A stretch of DNA of 64,000 bases from Mytilisepta virgata (taxonomy: Eukaryota; Mollusca; Bivalvia; Mytilida; Mytilidae), in the NCBI GenBank assembly GCA_028015205.1, contig CM051510.1, positions 34,038,580 through 34,102,579 of the forward strand, read 5' to 3'. Each line of letters starts with the position of its first letter. Position 1 is the stretch's first letter. The notes under the pieces were generated by a model. It did not search any database and was not told the origin of the DNA. It saw only the letters and a list, made by a program, of their open reading frames with translations. Below, one piece after another: positions 11,361-23,999 of the stretch. The position numbers and the translations under genes are program-made.

Positions 11361-14060
11361 CTAGAGGCTCCCTGGAGCCTGTATCGCTCACATGGATTTA
11401 ACTTTTCACCTTGAGCAGGACTAAAAATTTAAGTGTTGCAGTCAATTTGGCTGGTTTTTCTATGGGGTTCTATGTTAAAGTTCGGCTGTGGCAGCCATCT
11501 TGGTTGACAGTCCATGTCAATGGACACATTTCTAAAAGAGAACCATCTAAGGACCGTTATTTCTAAGTCTTGTTCAAGCTGGCTAAGTGGTTTCAGACAA
11601 GAATATTTTTAAATGAATTTTCCTATAGGGTTCTATATTAAACTAAGTTCGGGTGTGGTGGCCATCTTGGTTGACAATCCAGATGATCGAACACATTTCT
11701 GAAAGAGGACCATCTAAGGACCCATGCTGCCAACTTTAGTTCCAATTGGCTGAGTAGTTTCAGACAAGATTTTTCAGTGAATTTCCCCATAGGGCCCTAT
11801 GTTAAACTAAGTTTGGCTGTGGCAGCCATCTTGGTTAAATGTCCAGGTCATAGGACATATTTCTAAAAGAGAACCTCCTAAGGACCATTACTCTAGTTCC
11901 AATTGGCTGAGTAGTTTCAGACGAGAAGATTTTTGAGTGAATTTCCCATTGGGTCCTATGTTAAACTATGTTTGACTGTGGCGGCCATCTCGGTTCACAG
12001 TCCATGAAATCGGACATATTTCTGAAAGAGGACATCCTAAAGACCATTGCAACAAAGTCTGGTTCCAATTGGTCAAGTGGTTTCAGACAAGAAGATTTTT
12101 CAATGAATTTTCCCATAGGGCCCTATGTTTAACTAGGTTCGGGTGTGGCAGCCATCTTGGTTAACAGTCCGGATCATCAGACACAATTTTGAAATAGGTC
12201 CATCTAAGGACCATTGCCACCAAGTCTAGTTCTAATTGGCTAAGTCAGGTTTCAGACAAGAAGATTTTTGAGTGAATTTCCCGTAGGATCCTATGTAAAA
12301 CTAAGTTCGGCTGTGGCGGCCATATTGGTTGACAGTCCCGGTCATCAGACATATTTCTGAAAGAGGACTATCTCAGAACCATTGCTGCCAAGTCTGGTTC
12401 CAAATGGTTAAGTGGTTTCAGACAAGAAGGTTTTTCAATGAATTTCCCCATAGGGCCCTATGTTAAACTAAGTTTGGCTGTGGCAGCCATCTTGGTTAAA
12501 TGTCCGGGTCATCGGATATATTTCTAAAAGAGAACCTCCTAAGGACCATTACTTTAGTTCCAATTGGCTGAGTAGTTTCAGACAACAAGATTTTTCAATG
12601 AATTTTCCCATAGGGCCCTATGTTTAACTAGGTTCGGGTGTGGCAGCCATCTTGGTTAACAGTCCGGATCATCAGACACAATTTTGAAAGAGGTCCATCT
12701 AAGGACCATTGCCACCAAGTCTAGTTCTAATTGGCTAAGTCAGGTTTCAGACAAGAAGATCTTTGAGTGAATTTCCCGTAGGGTCCTATGTAATACTAAG
12801 TTCGGTTTTGGCGGCCATATTGGTTGACAGTCCCCGTCATCAGACATATTTCTGAAAGAGGACCATCTCAGGACCATTGCTGCCAAGTCTGGTTCCAAAT
12901 GGTCACGTGGTTTCAGACAAGAAGGTTTTTCAATGAATTTCCCCATAGGGCCATATGTTAAACTAAGTTTGGCTGTGGCAGCCATCTTGGTTAAATGTCC
13001 GGGTCATCGGACATATTTCTAAAAGAGAACCTCCTAAGGACCATTACTTTAGTTCCAATTGGCTGAGTAGTTTTAGACAAGAAGATTTTTCAATGATTTT
13101 TCCCATAGGGCCCTATGTTTAACTAGGTTCGGGTGTGGCAGCCATCTTGGTTAACAGTCCGGATCATCAGACACAATTTTGAAAGAGGTCCATCTAAGAA
13201 CCATTGCCACCAAGTCTAGTTCTAATTGGCTAAGTCAGGTTTCAGACAAGAAGATCTTTGAGTGAATTTCCCGTAGGGTCCTATGTAAAATTAAGTTCGG
13301 CTGTGGCGGCCATATTGGTTGACAGTCCCGGTCATCAGACATATTTCTGAAAGAGGACTATCTCAGAACCATTGCTGCCAAGTCTGGTTCCAAATGGTTA
13401 AGTGGTTTCAGACAAGAAGGTTTTTCAATGAATTTCCCCATAGGGCCCTATGTTAAACTAAGTTTGGCTGTGGCAGCCATCTTGGTTAAATGTCCGGGTC
13501 ATCGGACATATTTCTAAAAGAGAACCTCCTAAGGACCATTACTTTAGTTCCAATTGGCTGAGTAGTTTCAGACAAGAAGATTTTTCAATGAATTTTCCCA
13601 TAGGGCCCTATGTTAAACTAGGTGTGGGTGTGGCAGCCATCTTGGTTGACAGTCCGGGTCATCAGACACATTTCTGAAAGAGAACCATCTAAGGACCATT
13701 GCTACCAAGTCTAGTTCTAATTGGCTAAGTCAGGTTTCAGACAAGAAGATTTTTGAGTGAATTTCCCGTAGGGTCCTATTTAAAACTAAGTTCGGCTTTG
13801 GCGGCCATATTGGTTGACAGTCCCCGTCATCAGACATATTTCTGAAAGAGGACCATCTCAGGACCATTGCTGCCAAGTCTGGTTCCAAATGGTCACGTGG
13901 TTTCAGACAAGAAGGTTTTTCAATGAATTTCCCCATAGGGCCCTATGTTAAACTAAGTTTGGCTGTGGCAGCCATCTTGGTTAAATGTTCGGGTCATCGG
14001 ACATATTTCTAAAAGAGAACCTCCTAAGGACCATTACTGCCAAGTTTGGTTTCAGTTGGC
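11361..14060. repeat. ~165-bp satellite array with 495-bp higher-order repeat
   Basis: The monomers carry GGCAGCCATCTTGGTTGACA, TCTGAAAGAGGACCATCT, CCAATTGGCTGAGTAGTTTC and CAGACAAGAAGATTTTT. About 16 monomers run from 11400 to 14060, introduced by a GGCTCCCTGGAGCCTGTATC leader. From 12121 on, groups of three monomers repeat together: the block starting CCCTATGTTTAACTAGG occurs at 12121, 12616 and 13111, with its variant at 13606, exactly 495 bp apart each time. There is no stable frame. Confidence 0.93.
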
Positions 14061-14345
14061 GTTGTAATTTCATGAAAGAAGATTTTTTAAATTCATCCCC
14101 CCTTTTTTCTATTTTTAGTAACAGCAGCCATGTTCTTGGAAGTCGGGGATGCCATATATAAATTTGGAAGGGGGCCATCCAAGGACCATTCCACCAAAGT
14201 TTGGTCCCAATTGGCCTAGTGGTTTCAAAGGAGAAGATCTTTAAAGGGATAAATAAATTATTTTGGTCATGTTGACTTATTTGTAGATCTTACCTTGATG
14301 AACATTTTTGCTGTTTACTTCTGTTACCTTTTTTTAACATCAGAC

Positions 14346-14732
14346 TCGGATATCTTTTGAACTGAGTTTTACTGTTTGTATCGTTGTGTGTTCGTTTATT
14401 ACACATAGGCTAAAGGGTATGGGGGGGGGGGTTGAGATCTCACAAAATATGTGTAAATCCGCCCCCGCCGAATTTTTATGCCTGTCAGGAACCTCTAGCC
14501 TTTGTTAGTCTTGTGTGTGTGTTTTTTTTTAAATTCTGGTTCATTTTTATGTTTTGGAGTTTAATGTGCCGTCCATTTTGCTGAACTAGTATACATTACT
14601 ATTTAGGGGTCAGTTGAAGCCCGTCTCCGGGTGCGGGATTTTCTCGCTGCGTTGAAGACCCATTGGTTTCTGGTCTTTGGTCGGGACTTTGTCTCTTTGA
14701 CATATGCCCCGTTTCCAGTCTCTTTTCTATTT
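14346..14732 (+). repeat. Dispersed repeat family A, copy 2
   Basis: This matches 4760-5146 over its full length, with the same order of blocks, a G run at about 14420 and small indels. Confidence 0.75.
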
Positions 14733-14799
14733 ATATGATGGCCTAAGAGAATGTGTTGAGGAAGCAGCCAAAGCCAATCCCACCCCACCCTACCAAACT

Positions 14800-15420
14800 A
14801 AAGGCTCCCAGGAACCTGTATCGCTCACCTGGACTATGTTGTCAATTTCCAATTTGCTCATTGGTTTCCAAGAAAAATATCTTTAGGTGAACTTTCCCAT
14901 TAGGTCCTATGTTAAACTAAGTTCCTTTCTGGCAAGCAAGTTTTGTTCCAATTGGCCAAGTGGTTTCAGACAAGAAGATCGTTAAGTAAATTTCCGGTAG
15001 GGTCCTATGTTAAAATATGTTTGGCTCTGGCGGCCATCTTGGATGACGGACGGGGTCATCGGATACAATTCTGAAAGAGGACCATCATAGGACTATTGCT
15101 GCTAAGTTTTGTTCCAATTGGCCAAAACAAGAAGATCTTTAAGCAATTAAATTTTCCCTGATGTTATGTTAAACTATGTTCAGCTCTGGCGGATATCCTG
15201 GACGACTGGTTTCAGACAAGAAGATCTTTAAGTAAATTTATCATAGAGTCCTGTGTTAAACTATGTTCGGCTCTCGCGGCCATCTTGGATGGCGGACAGG
15301 GTCATTGGATACAATTCTGAAAGAGGACCACCTATCAGGACCATTGCTGCCAAGTTTTGTTCCAATTGGCCTAGTGTTTTCAGAGAAAGAAGATCTTTAA
15401 AGGAAAGTTTACTACGGACG
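14800..15420. repeat. Second, shorter array of the 165-bp satellite
   Basis: The array opens with the same leader as 11364 (GGCTCCCAGGAACCTGTATC) and continues with about four more diverged monomers containing GCGGCCATCTTGGATGAC and CAGACAAGAAGATC. No higher-order pattern is visible. Confidence 0.85.
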
Positions 15421-16261
15421 ACGATGGAGGCAAAGTGATGACAATAAAAAGACATGCTGTTATGTTAAGGATCAGTGACGGTAACCATGGCAAACAAAAA
15501 ATTGTTTTTACTATATGTCTAAAAAAAATAAATTGTTTTCAACTTTCCACGAAAAAAATAATTTGCTTTTTGTCCAAGGTGAAAAAAAAATTACTTGGGA
15601 GTAAAACCATGATGATGGTTGCTCCCTAACTCAGAGATTATAAACTGACAGGGAAGGGGTGTTAATCCAAAACCAGACATGAAAATATTCAGTACAAACA
15701 AATTACATGTATGACACCTGTAATAACATATAATTCCAATGTTGTTTTCAAAACGTCACATGCAGTAGTTTCATCGGCTAACACCAACTTACGGTAAGAA
15801 GTTTATAACTTGATAAATTCCTTTCAAGACGTCGTGTGTATGAATACGTACGCAGGCAATATCGTGCATGAGAAAAATGTTAATTGCAAATAGAAAACGT
15901 CATATTTCTGCACTGAGAAACTTTGCATTTTGTGAGTGAATCACTCGAGTTTACACATTGATAAATTCCTTCAAAATAATCTTTATTACTAACCATAAAA
16001 TTCGAAAAATATATTAAATTATCCAATAAGGGGCATATGACAAAATTACGGGTACTTTGCAAATTTGCGTAGCGGAAATTTTGGATTTCTCTGACGACAG
16101 TTATTACAAAGCATTGTACTTGCCCCAAAAATAAAAATGCAAATATTCAAATTCTTATGACGCATACGCAAATTGTCCGCATATAGGTACATTCTACACC
16201 ATATAGATCAGAATAAATAAAATAGGCAAGTAAACTCTATATCAGATTTTAATATTAAAAT
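15421..16261. other. Non-coding spacer
   Basis: No gene or clear repeat is recognised. Confidence 0.5.
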
Positions 16262-16505
16262 AAGGAGATGTGGTATGATTGCCAATGAGACAATTATATA
16301 CCAATGAACAAGGGTATAAACAACTAAAGACCACTGTACAGCTTTCAACAATGAGAAAAACCCATACCATATCGTAAGCTATAAAAAGCCCCCAGATAAC
16401 AAGATCTGAAACAATTTAAAAATAATACCCAACGGCCTAATTTAAACCAATAACTTAGAATGAAAACAAATTATGTCAGGTGGTAACCAACGGCAACCAC
16501 TGAAG
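16262..16505 (+). repeat. Dispersed mussel-type repeat
   Basis: GGAGATGTGGTATGATTGCC, AATGAGACAA, TTCAACAATGAGAAAAACCC, ATACCATATCGTAAGCTATA and CAACGGCAACCACTGAA appear in the order I remember from a very abundant Mytilus repeat. There is only one copy in this window, so the call rests on recall. Confidence 0.6.
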
Positions 16506-17084
16506 TATATATATAGTTATACAGAAGTATACGTTGCACGTATACATGTATATGTTTTTAATCCCGTGTTTTATGCATGCAAGGTACTCCAAATAACCTA
16601 GCAGAAATGTATTCCAGCATACATTGTACCATTCTAGTTTGTTTTATATATTAGTCGGGTCATATGAATTGTTGTTTTCCATCATTAAATTTCTTAAACG
16701 TTTGAGTTACAATATCATGTGCTTATTATGTAAAAGTAACTTTTATTTTCAAAACACTGTAACATTTGATTTTTTTTTCGAAAAATGGTATAAGGTTTTG
16801 ACCTGAATTTATATCGGATTGCACGCGTCAGTATTTTGGACTTTATCTATAAATGCAGACACATTTAAAAATTCTTTAGGTAAAACCATTGCTCGATTTT
16901 AAGCATAAAAATTGGTCAAAGACACAAATGGCCGGGATGATTTACTGGGTGTTCACTGTAGTGGTGACAAAGGTGATTACAAGATCATATTGCACATTGG
17001 CAGTCATGAATATTTATATAGACAAAATCAGACACATTGTATGTTGGTGTACGAGCACAGAGGCAGTCATCAATTTAATTAGTT

Positions 17085-18112
17085 TCCTGAAATAATTCCA
17101 TAAAGTGAGGTGCACATCTTCAATATATATTAAAACATTCTGCAAAGTTTCAAGGATGCGGGTGAAAAACTGTAGGAGTAGTTGATTTCGCAAAATAGGT
17201 ACCCTCTATTGAAGATGTCAATAAAAAACGACTAAGTTCCAAAGTTTGGAAAAATGGAAAATAATTCCTGAAATAATTCCATAAGTGAGGTGCACATCTT
17301 CAATATATATAGAAACATTCTATGAAGTTTCAAAGATATGGGTGAAAAACTGTAGGATTAGTTGATTTCGCAAAATAGGTACCCTCTATTGAAGATGTCA
17401 ATAAAAAAACGACTAAGTTCCAAAGTTTGGAAAAATGGGAAATAATTCCTGAAATAATTCCATAAAGTGAGGTGCATATCTTCAATATGTATTAAAACAT
17501 TCTGCGAAGTTTCAATGATGCGGGTGAAAAACTGTAGGAGGAGTTGATTTCGCAAAATAGGTACCCTCTATTGAAGATGTCAATAAAAAACGACTAAGTT
17601 CCAAAGTTTGGAAAAATGAAAAATTAATTTCTGAAATAATTCCATAAAGTAAGGTGCACATCTTCAATATATATATAGAAACATTCTATGAAGTTTCAAG
17701 GATATTGGTGAAAAACTGTAGGAGGAGTTGATTTCGCAAAATAGGTACCCTCTATTGAAGATGTCAATAAAAAACGACTTAGTTCCAAAGTTTGGAAAAA
17801 TGGGAAATAATTCCTGAAATAATTCCATAAAGTGAGATGCACATCTTCAATATGTATTAAAACATTCTGCGAAGTTTCAATGATGCGGGTGAAAAACTGT
17901 AGGAGGAGTTGATTTCACAAAATAGGTACCCTGTATTGAAGATGTCAATAACAGACGACTAAGTTCCAAAGTTTGGAAAAATGGGAAATAATTCCTGAAA
18001 TAATTCCATAAAGTGAGGTGCACATCTTCAATATATATAGAAACATTCTATGAAGTTTCAAGGATGTGGGTGAAAAACTGTAGGAGGAGTTGATTTCACA
18101 AAATAGGTACCC
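17085..18112. repeat. 181-bp tandem array, about 5.7 copies
   Basis: Unit starts (TCCTGAAATAATTCCATAA) fall at 17085, 17266, 17447, about 17629, 17812 and 17993. Each unit holds GAGGTGCACATCTTCAATAT, GGTGAAAAACTGTAGGAG, GATTTCGCAAAATAGGTACC and GAAGATGTCAATAAAAAACG. The last unit stops at GGTACCC and passes directly into a GC-rich CCGCCCG/CCGCCGCC stretch at 18118-18158. Confidence 0.95.
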
Positions 18113-18780
18113 ATTTTCCCCGTCCGCCCGCCGCCGCCACCCGCCGCCGCCCGCCCGTCATTCACCATACTATAACCTGGATTTGCACTCTGTGCAACCC
18201 GGCCAAAAATGCTTTTGATCATAGCCAATGAAAGTGGTCGGACCTATCAGACCTGACTACTTAATTTTTATGAGTACCAGTTCAAATCTGGAGTATTTAT
18301 AATGAAATTAACTAAGAAAAATCTTGTATCACCCCAGTATCCCGAAAAATCTACACAGATTTCAACAGCTCTGTTTTGATTTTTTCCAAAAATGATAGAC
18401 AATATGCCTTTAAGATTTCATGTACAAAGTCTATCTCATTTCAGTCCATTAGAAAACCAGAGAAATGTTGATCCCTCTCATCAGATAATGTGTTTCCAAA
18501 AAAATTAATGGGCCTTACAAAACGACTTGCCCAATGGTTTAACAAATAAACATACGATGTTAAATAATTATTTAATCTACATTGATACAAAAAATAAACT
18601 TAATATGGGACCGTATATTTAGTGTTGCATTATTACAGTCCGTCAGTATGTGTTAAAGTTTGTGCTTAGATCAGTAAAAGAAAGTATATGTAGACATGAT
18701 AGGCCTCTTATTTCAGGCCATTTAAATAGCCGTGCTTTGGAAGTAATATTATACCTTATATATACATTTTGTACTGTTAT

Positions 18781-18857
18781 CGTCCTTCGGGGCCGATATC
18801 AATGTCTCGGGCTAATAACAAGGCCAGTATGAAATAGGCCATGTGTTAATCTATAAT
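18781..18857. repeat. Half copy of the TAGATTAATACATGG foldback family
   Basis: GGGGCCGATATCAATGTCTC, GGGCTAATAACAAGG, ATGAAATAGGCCATG and GTTAATCTATAATT match the right arm of the palindrome at 50042-50183. The left arm is absent. Confidence 0.7.
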
Positions 18858-18898
18858 TAATTATCTTAAATAAATGGCATTCAGTATAATAATCACAA

Positions 18899-19039
18899 CA
18901 TTAGGGTCTTGTGATGGTTATATGGTTATATACGAACTATATGTCAGGTCTGAGTGATACATTACGTTCCATCGCGTCAGGTAATGTGTCACTCAGATCT
19001 GCCAAATATATCGCAAATAACCGTCACAAGACCCTAATA
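18899..19039. repeat. 141-bp palindrome
   Basis: TTAGGGTCTTGTGATGGTTA at 18901 is the near-perfect inverse of TAACCGTCACAAGACCCTAA ending at 19037. The arms keep pairing inward through the TCTGAGTGA-CACATTAC blocks to a centre near GTTCCATCGCG. It lies 40 bases after the half foldback copy. Confidence 0.85.
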
Positions 19040-19439
19040 TTATGTAAATGCTTTATGCATGTCATTTTCTCATGGTAGTTGTAGAGTATCTAAGTAAAGC
19101 TCTATCTTCACTTTGGTTTTTCATTTTTTTTTTTTTTTTTTTTTTTTGTGCTATGAGCCCATCGGTATATGTTCTAGACACATTTACATAGTATATGAGG
19201 CTTGATGATATGTGACAGTTTTACTACAACTTTTATTCTACAGTACCTTCATCATGCTTCTCAATGACCAGTTTAATGATGGAGTCATGAACAAATTCCA
19301 CACTGCCTTGGCTAAAATATGCAAAATTCTCAACAGTGATTTTAATTTTTTAACTTCTGTTTGATTTTACAGTTCCAATAATTAGTTATCTACCCTTTTT
19401 AAGAAAACGATTGTTTAAACACTTCATTTCATGCTTCAA

Positions 19440-20450
19440 TTACTTTGGTTAAGTTTTACATCCGAGTGCAGTTATCGACTAGTATAACACCTTCAGTCAT
19501 ATGACTTGGCGTACAGATGCACCTGGGGGAGTCTGACCACATCCAACCCAAAGTAGATAAGTTTGACATACATTTCATGTTTTGTTGACTTTGATTAAAT
19601 TTTACGTTAGAGTGCAGGTCTCGTGTATAATGCCGCCTATGGTCATGTAACTTGGTATGCATGCATCTTCGGGGGTTGACACCATTCCACCTAAAGTAGG
19701 TCAGTTTGACTTACATTTCATGCTTTGTTGACGTTGGTATAATTTTATGACCGAGTACGGTTCTATGCAACTTACAGGGTTTGGCTGCATCTCATCGAGA
19801 GTAAGTCATTTTGACCTAACTTTCATGCTTCACTGACTTTCGTCTGAGTGCAGTTCTCAGGTACTTTGATTGTATGCAAACACATCTGAGGGATTCTGAC
19901 CGCATACCAGCCAAAGTAGGTCACTTTGACCTTCATTAAATGTTTCATTAACTTTGGTTAAGTTTAACGTACGTGTGCAGTTCTCATGTAGTGTAACACC
20001 TACATTCATGTTACTTGGAATCCAGATGCAACTGGGGGAGTCTGATAGTATTCTACCGAAGGTAGGTCAGTTATACTTACATTTCATGCTTCATTGACTT
20101 TGGTCTAGTTTATGAACCAGTGCAGTTCTCAGGTATAATGCTACCAACAGTCATACTTGGTATGCAGATGCATCTGGGAAAATTCTATCACCTCCAACCC
20201 AGATAAGGTCAATTTGACCTACATTTCATGCATGTATTATGCCATACACAGTCATGACAGAGTCTGAGTGCATCCAACCCATAATAGGCCCCGTTGACCT
20301 TCTTTTCATGCTCCATTGATCTTACTAACGTTTTACATCCAAGTCAGTTCCCGGATAGTGAATGACCTACTGTTGTGTTACAAGGTATACGGATGCATCT
20401 AGGGAAGTCTAATATCAAAAGTAGGTTACTTTGACCTTAAGGACTGATCA
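19440..20450. repeat. ~145-bp satellite array with AGGTCAnnnTGACCT motifs (array 1)
   Basis: Seven or so diverged monomers contain CATTTCATGCTTCATTGACTT, GAGTGCAGTTCTCAGGTA, GATGCATCTGGGGGAGTCTGA and a palindrome of type AGGTCAnnnTGACCT. The palindrome is perfect at 19918-19932 and 20206-20220, and one or two bases off at 19698, 19803 and 20423. Monomer content matches the arrays at 24000-24960 and 44510-45200. Confidence 0.88.
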
Positions 20451-21984
20451 AAACGTTTCAGTGAAGACATTGCTGTTTACACGCAGTCAGGAAATCATAA
20501 TGGTCTTTGTACTCATGGATTATCCTATGTTTTTGTTTGGTTATTCCAGATAACGTCTGTGATATGGTTCATAGCAGTCCTTCAACAGTTATATTTGCAC
20601 AGTGGACACATATTTTACTGTAGCAAAGCTTTATACTATAAATAAAACGAAGTTTAATAGCTGTCGTTCACAAGTTCATTTTTGCCACTTCCTTGTGTTA
20701 AATGGAAAAAATAACAATATGATATTGGTTTCTTTTGGCCTAAGCTTACAGTGTACATTTTACTTTGTTATATTTGTCAATTTATAGCTGTAACATGTAA
20801 CAATTTAAGCTTAGTAAAATATTTTCAATTTTGTTTTTATTTCAGACTATACCAACTCACTGGATAATATAGACAGTTGTATATAGATTTCAAAGAATAA
20901 ACCATGATCGTATAAAAAGTACAATGGGAATGCAGTTCTGGATAAATCACCAGTCATTGTAAGATGTCGCTACAGAATTGAAAGAAGTGCAAACAACAAT
21001 TGAAGTTGATTTCGAAAATAATCTTTCAGAATTAGTTTCAAATCTATTTGTTGGCTCTGAATAGTTTTTATTTTTAATACAGAGTTAAAGCGAAATTTTG
21101 AATTTTAACAGGAATAAGTATTGGTCTTCTTTAAATGACTTAAATTTCACGATAGTTGTTTATATCATTTATAAAATATTATTGTCAACGAAAAGAAATC
21201 CTTTAAAAAAAATCAGGTTGGTAAATATATAAGATCGTCTCACAAATACAGATTCATCTACATATATTTTAGAAAATTAATTATCTGCCATTGAAGAGTC
21301 GGTGCTTGTAGTATCCGAAACTCCTCCTCATTGGTTAACTAGCACCCCAAGAACATCTGACAGGTTTGTAATATTCTTTTATTTGTATCTTAAGGTAGAA
21401 TTTTATGTCAACAAATTCTGTGAATCTTCCTTAAATTTCTATGACTGAGTGCTCGATAGATTTACTTTTAAAATCAGTTGAAATATTATTTTCGTCACGA
21501 AAGTCGTTCTAGCTGGATGAAGATAAAATTGAAATAGCCCAAATTTTACATGGATTGTACTTCTTAGGAAAGGGTTATGTTTATTTTTATTGCACAATTT
21601 ATTGATACTTTGACAGGAAAGCACCACTGAATAAAAATATCGAATCAAATAAGGGCTTATGCATTTTGTTGAAAATTAGAGAAAAACCTTTTGTATTATT
21701 CATTATAGGCATAGTGTTCTTCAAAGTTATAAAAAATAAAGGTTTTATATTTTATCAACAAATTGTTATAGTTTTAGATCTCCTACTTTGTGATACATTT
21801 TGAACCAGTTGTTAGGAGTTACAATCCAATTTGTATTTTTATCTAATTGTGAAGAATTTCCATATATGTTGGTATAAAAAAGAAGGTCCGTAATGGTTTG
21901 TATATAAAACTAGTCAGTATTGTGGTGTATTAAATCAGGTAATGTCAGATTCTTAAAATAAAGAACAATTATACTTTTTCCTCC
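20451..21984. other. Non-coding spacer
   Basis: AT-rich, with no gene recognised and no repeated block seen inside the window. Confidence 0.5.
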
Positions 21985-22215
21985 ATATTGTTTTACCAAT
22001 GTTTTGAACTTCCGGGTCAAAATCCAAATTTCAAAAGCTAATATGCATCAACACATTATCTTGATATTAAGCTAAAGACCTGTAGCGGGAGTTCAAGTCA
22101 TGTAAGAGCCTTTTTGGCCCCTTCTTTCGAAATCATAATTAAAAAGCCAAAAGCTATTGAGCATTCAATGATTATCTACAATTATTCTGTAACAAAATTC
22201 AAACCCTAAACGAAA
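21985..22215 (+). repeat. Dispersed repeat family B, copy 1
   Basis: AATATGCATCAACACATTA, GTTCAAGTCATGTAAGA, CAAAAGCTATTGAGCAT and TCTGTAACAAAATTCAAACC recur in order at 28770-28970. The class is not known. Confidence 0.75.
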
Positions 22216-22379
22216 TAAATTTTCCATGAGTAATTGATTCATCAATCCTTATGGACCCTTGAACAAACAATCAAGGAAAATCATGAATTTAATTGTTTCC
22301 ATAACAAAATTAATACCTTAAACTTAAGAATCTGTTGAATAGTTCAAGTCAATCCTTTTGGGTCCAATATTTGGACCTC

Positions 22380-22860
22380 CTACAGGAGCAAGATGCGGGA
22401 CCCTATAGTTTTCACTGCGTCCGTCTGTCCGTCAACAAATTTTGTTAGCGCTCTCAATTCTACATTTCCCAACGGATTTCAACCAAATTTATATTGATAG
22501 TGTATATGGCCAGTACCTTGATTAAATTCGAAAACGAGTTCTATCGGATAATTTTTGTTGGAGTAACAGCCCTTGGCTTAGTTTTTTCCCTGTCAACTTC
22601 TTGTTAGCGCTCTCAATTCTGCATTTCTCAACGGATTTCAGCCAAATTTATCTGGAACACGTATATAGGCAATACCTTGATCAAGTTCGAAAACGAACAC
22701 TATATCAAATAAATTTTTGTGGAGTTACTGCCCTTGACTTGGTTTTTCCCTACCAACTTCTTGTTAGCACTTTCAATTCTACATTTCTCAAAGGACATTA
22801 ACCAACTTAATATTGATGATATTTTGTTCAAGTTTGAGATGGCTCTTTTTCAAAGCGGGT
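22380..22860. repeat. ~165-bp tandem repeat, about 2.7 copies
   Basis: TTGTTAGCGCTCTCAATTCT, CAACGGATTTCA and ACCTTGATCAAGTTCGAAAAC recur three times (22443, 22601, 22762), and the last copy is diverged. Confidence 0.85.
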
Positions 22861-23019
22861 TAAGCTTGAGCGACATTTGACGCACTTGTTACAAAAATCT
22901 AGTTTTCTAAGCTTTGATGTTACATGTAGCATCATATTACTTTTACACGAATATTTCAACATTAGCTCGAAATTGATACTTTAAATTTACTGCTACAAAA
23001 TTGTAAAATTTGCGAAAGC

Positions 23020-23190
23020 TAAGGTTTATCTCCCTTGGTCATTTTGCATTTTTGAATTTGCTCTTCAATCTTTCATATTATAGTTTTGGTTTTCAACATT
23101 TTACATTTTTAGGCATTTAGCACAACTTATGTATCGTGGATCGACGGGTTGTGCACATCTTGTGCCTCAAAATTGGTATCAAAGAATTTA
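23020..23190 (+). repeat. Dispersed repeat family C, copy 1
   Basis: TTTGCTCTTCAATCTTTCA, TTTTCAACATTTTA and the CACATCTTGTGCCTCAAAAT block recur in plus orientation at 37210-37330 and in minus orientation at 35885-36040. Confidence 0.7.
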
Positions 23191-23999
23191 TTTTGAAAAA
23201 AAAGAAAAGTACGTGTAATTTTCATATTCTATAAGATATAATTCAAATTATGTGGCAAACTTTATATACATGTATATATGTGTACTTGTAGATTAACTTT
23301 AAACCATGCATGTCAGAGTCTTACAATATGACGAGTTTATACTTACTTGATGGATTTATTGTTTAAAACAAAAATACGTACATGTTTAACTAGATAGCCT
23401 ATACAATATTTGGCATTACGGCGGTTTCGTTATTTCAATAATACACATTTAAAACATAGTCTCCAGATACTAAGATTTCCAGTCTCGATAAAGATCCGAA
23501 GCAGAAATTATTCCGCGATGTTTCTTCTTCTTAAATTTAATTATCCTAATGAATGAAGAAAATTGTTCCATATTTACAACTTTGGCCTTTTGTATAAGCA
23601 GTTTTAGATGTTCGTGTTTTTTTTAGATTGAGTGAAGTGTTTAAAACTACAGATTTGTTTACAAGTGTTTGGCCTATTAAGAGAGCTTTTGCAGTCAGAA
23701 TTACCATCATTCATTGTCATTTGGGAACTTATAAATACTCTTTCAAACATATGAATAGATAGCAATGGCTTTTTCAATAGTATATTTGGCGGTAAGTAAA
23801 ATGTACGTTTATTTAATTTCAGTATAAAGAAATATGTTGTCCAAGGTCACTAAGTTCTGTATTATTTTTAATGTATTTGACAATATATATACATGTATAT
23901 ATACAATAATGTATATTATATTTAATCGAAAACATCTTCACCAGAATACGTTATTTGACATTCTATTATAACAAGAGATGAAAATGGTTGAAATAAAGT

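Noticed and set aside
17085..18112. CRISPR-like array
   Set aside because: The whole 181-bp unit is repeated without unique spacers, and the genome is eukaryotic.
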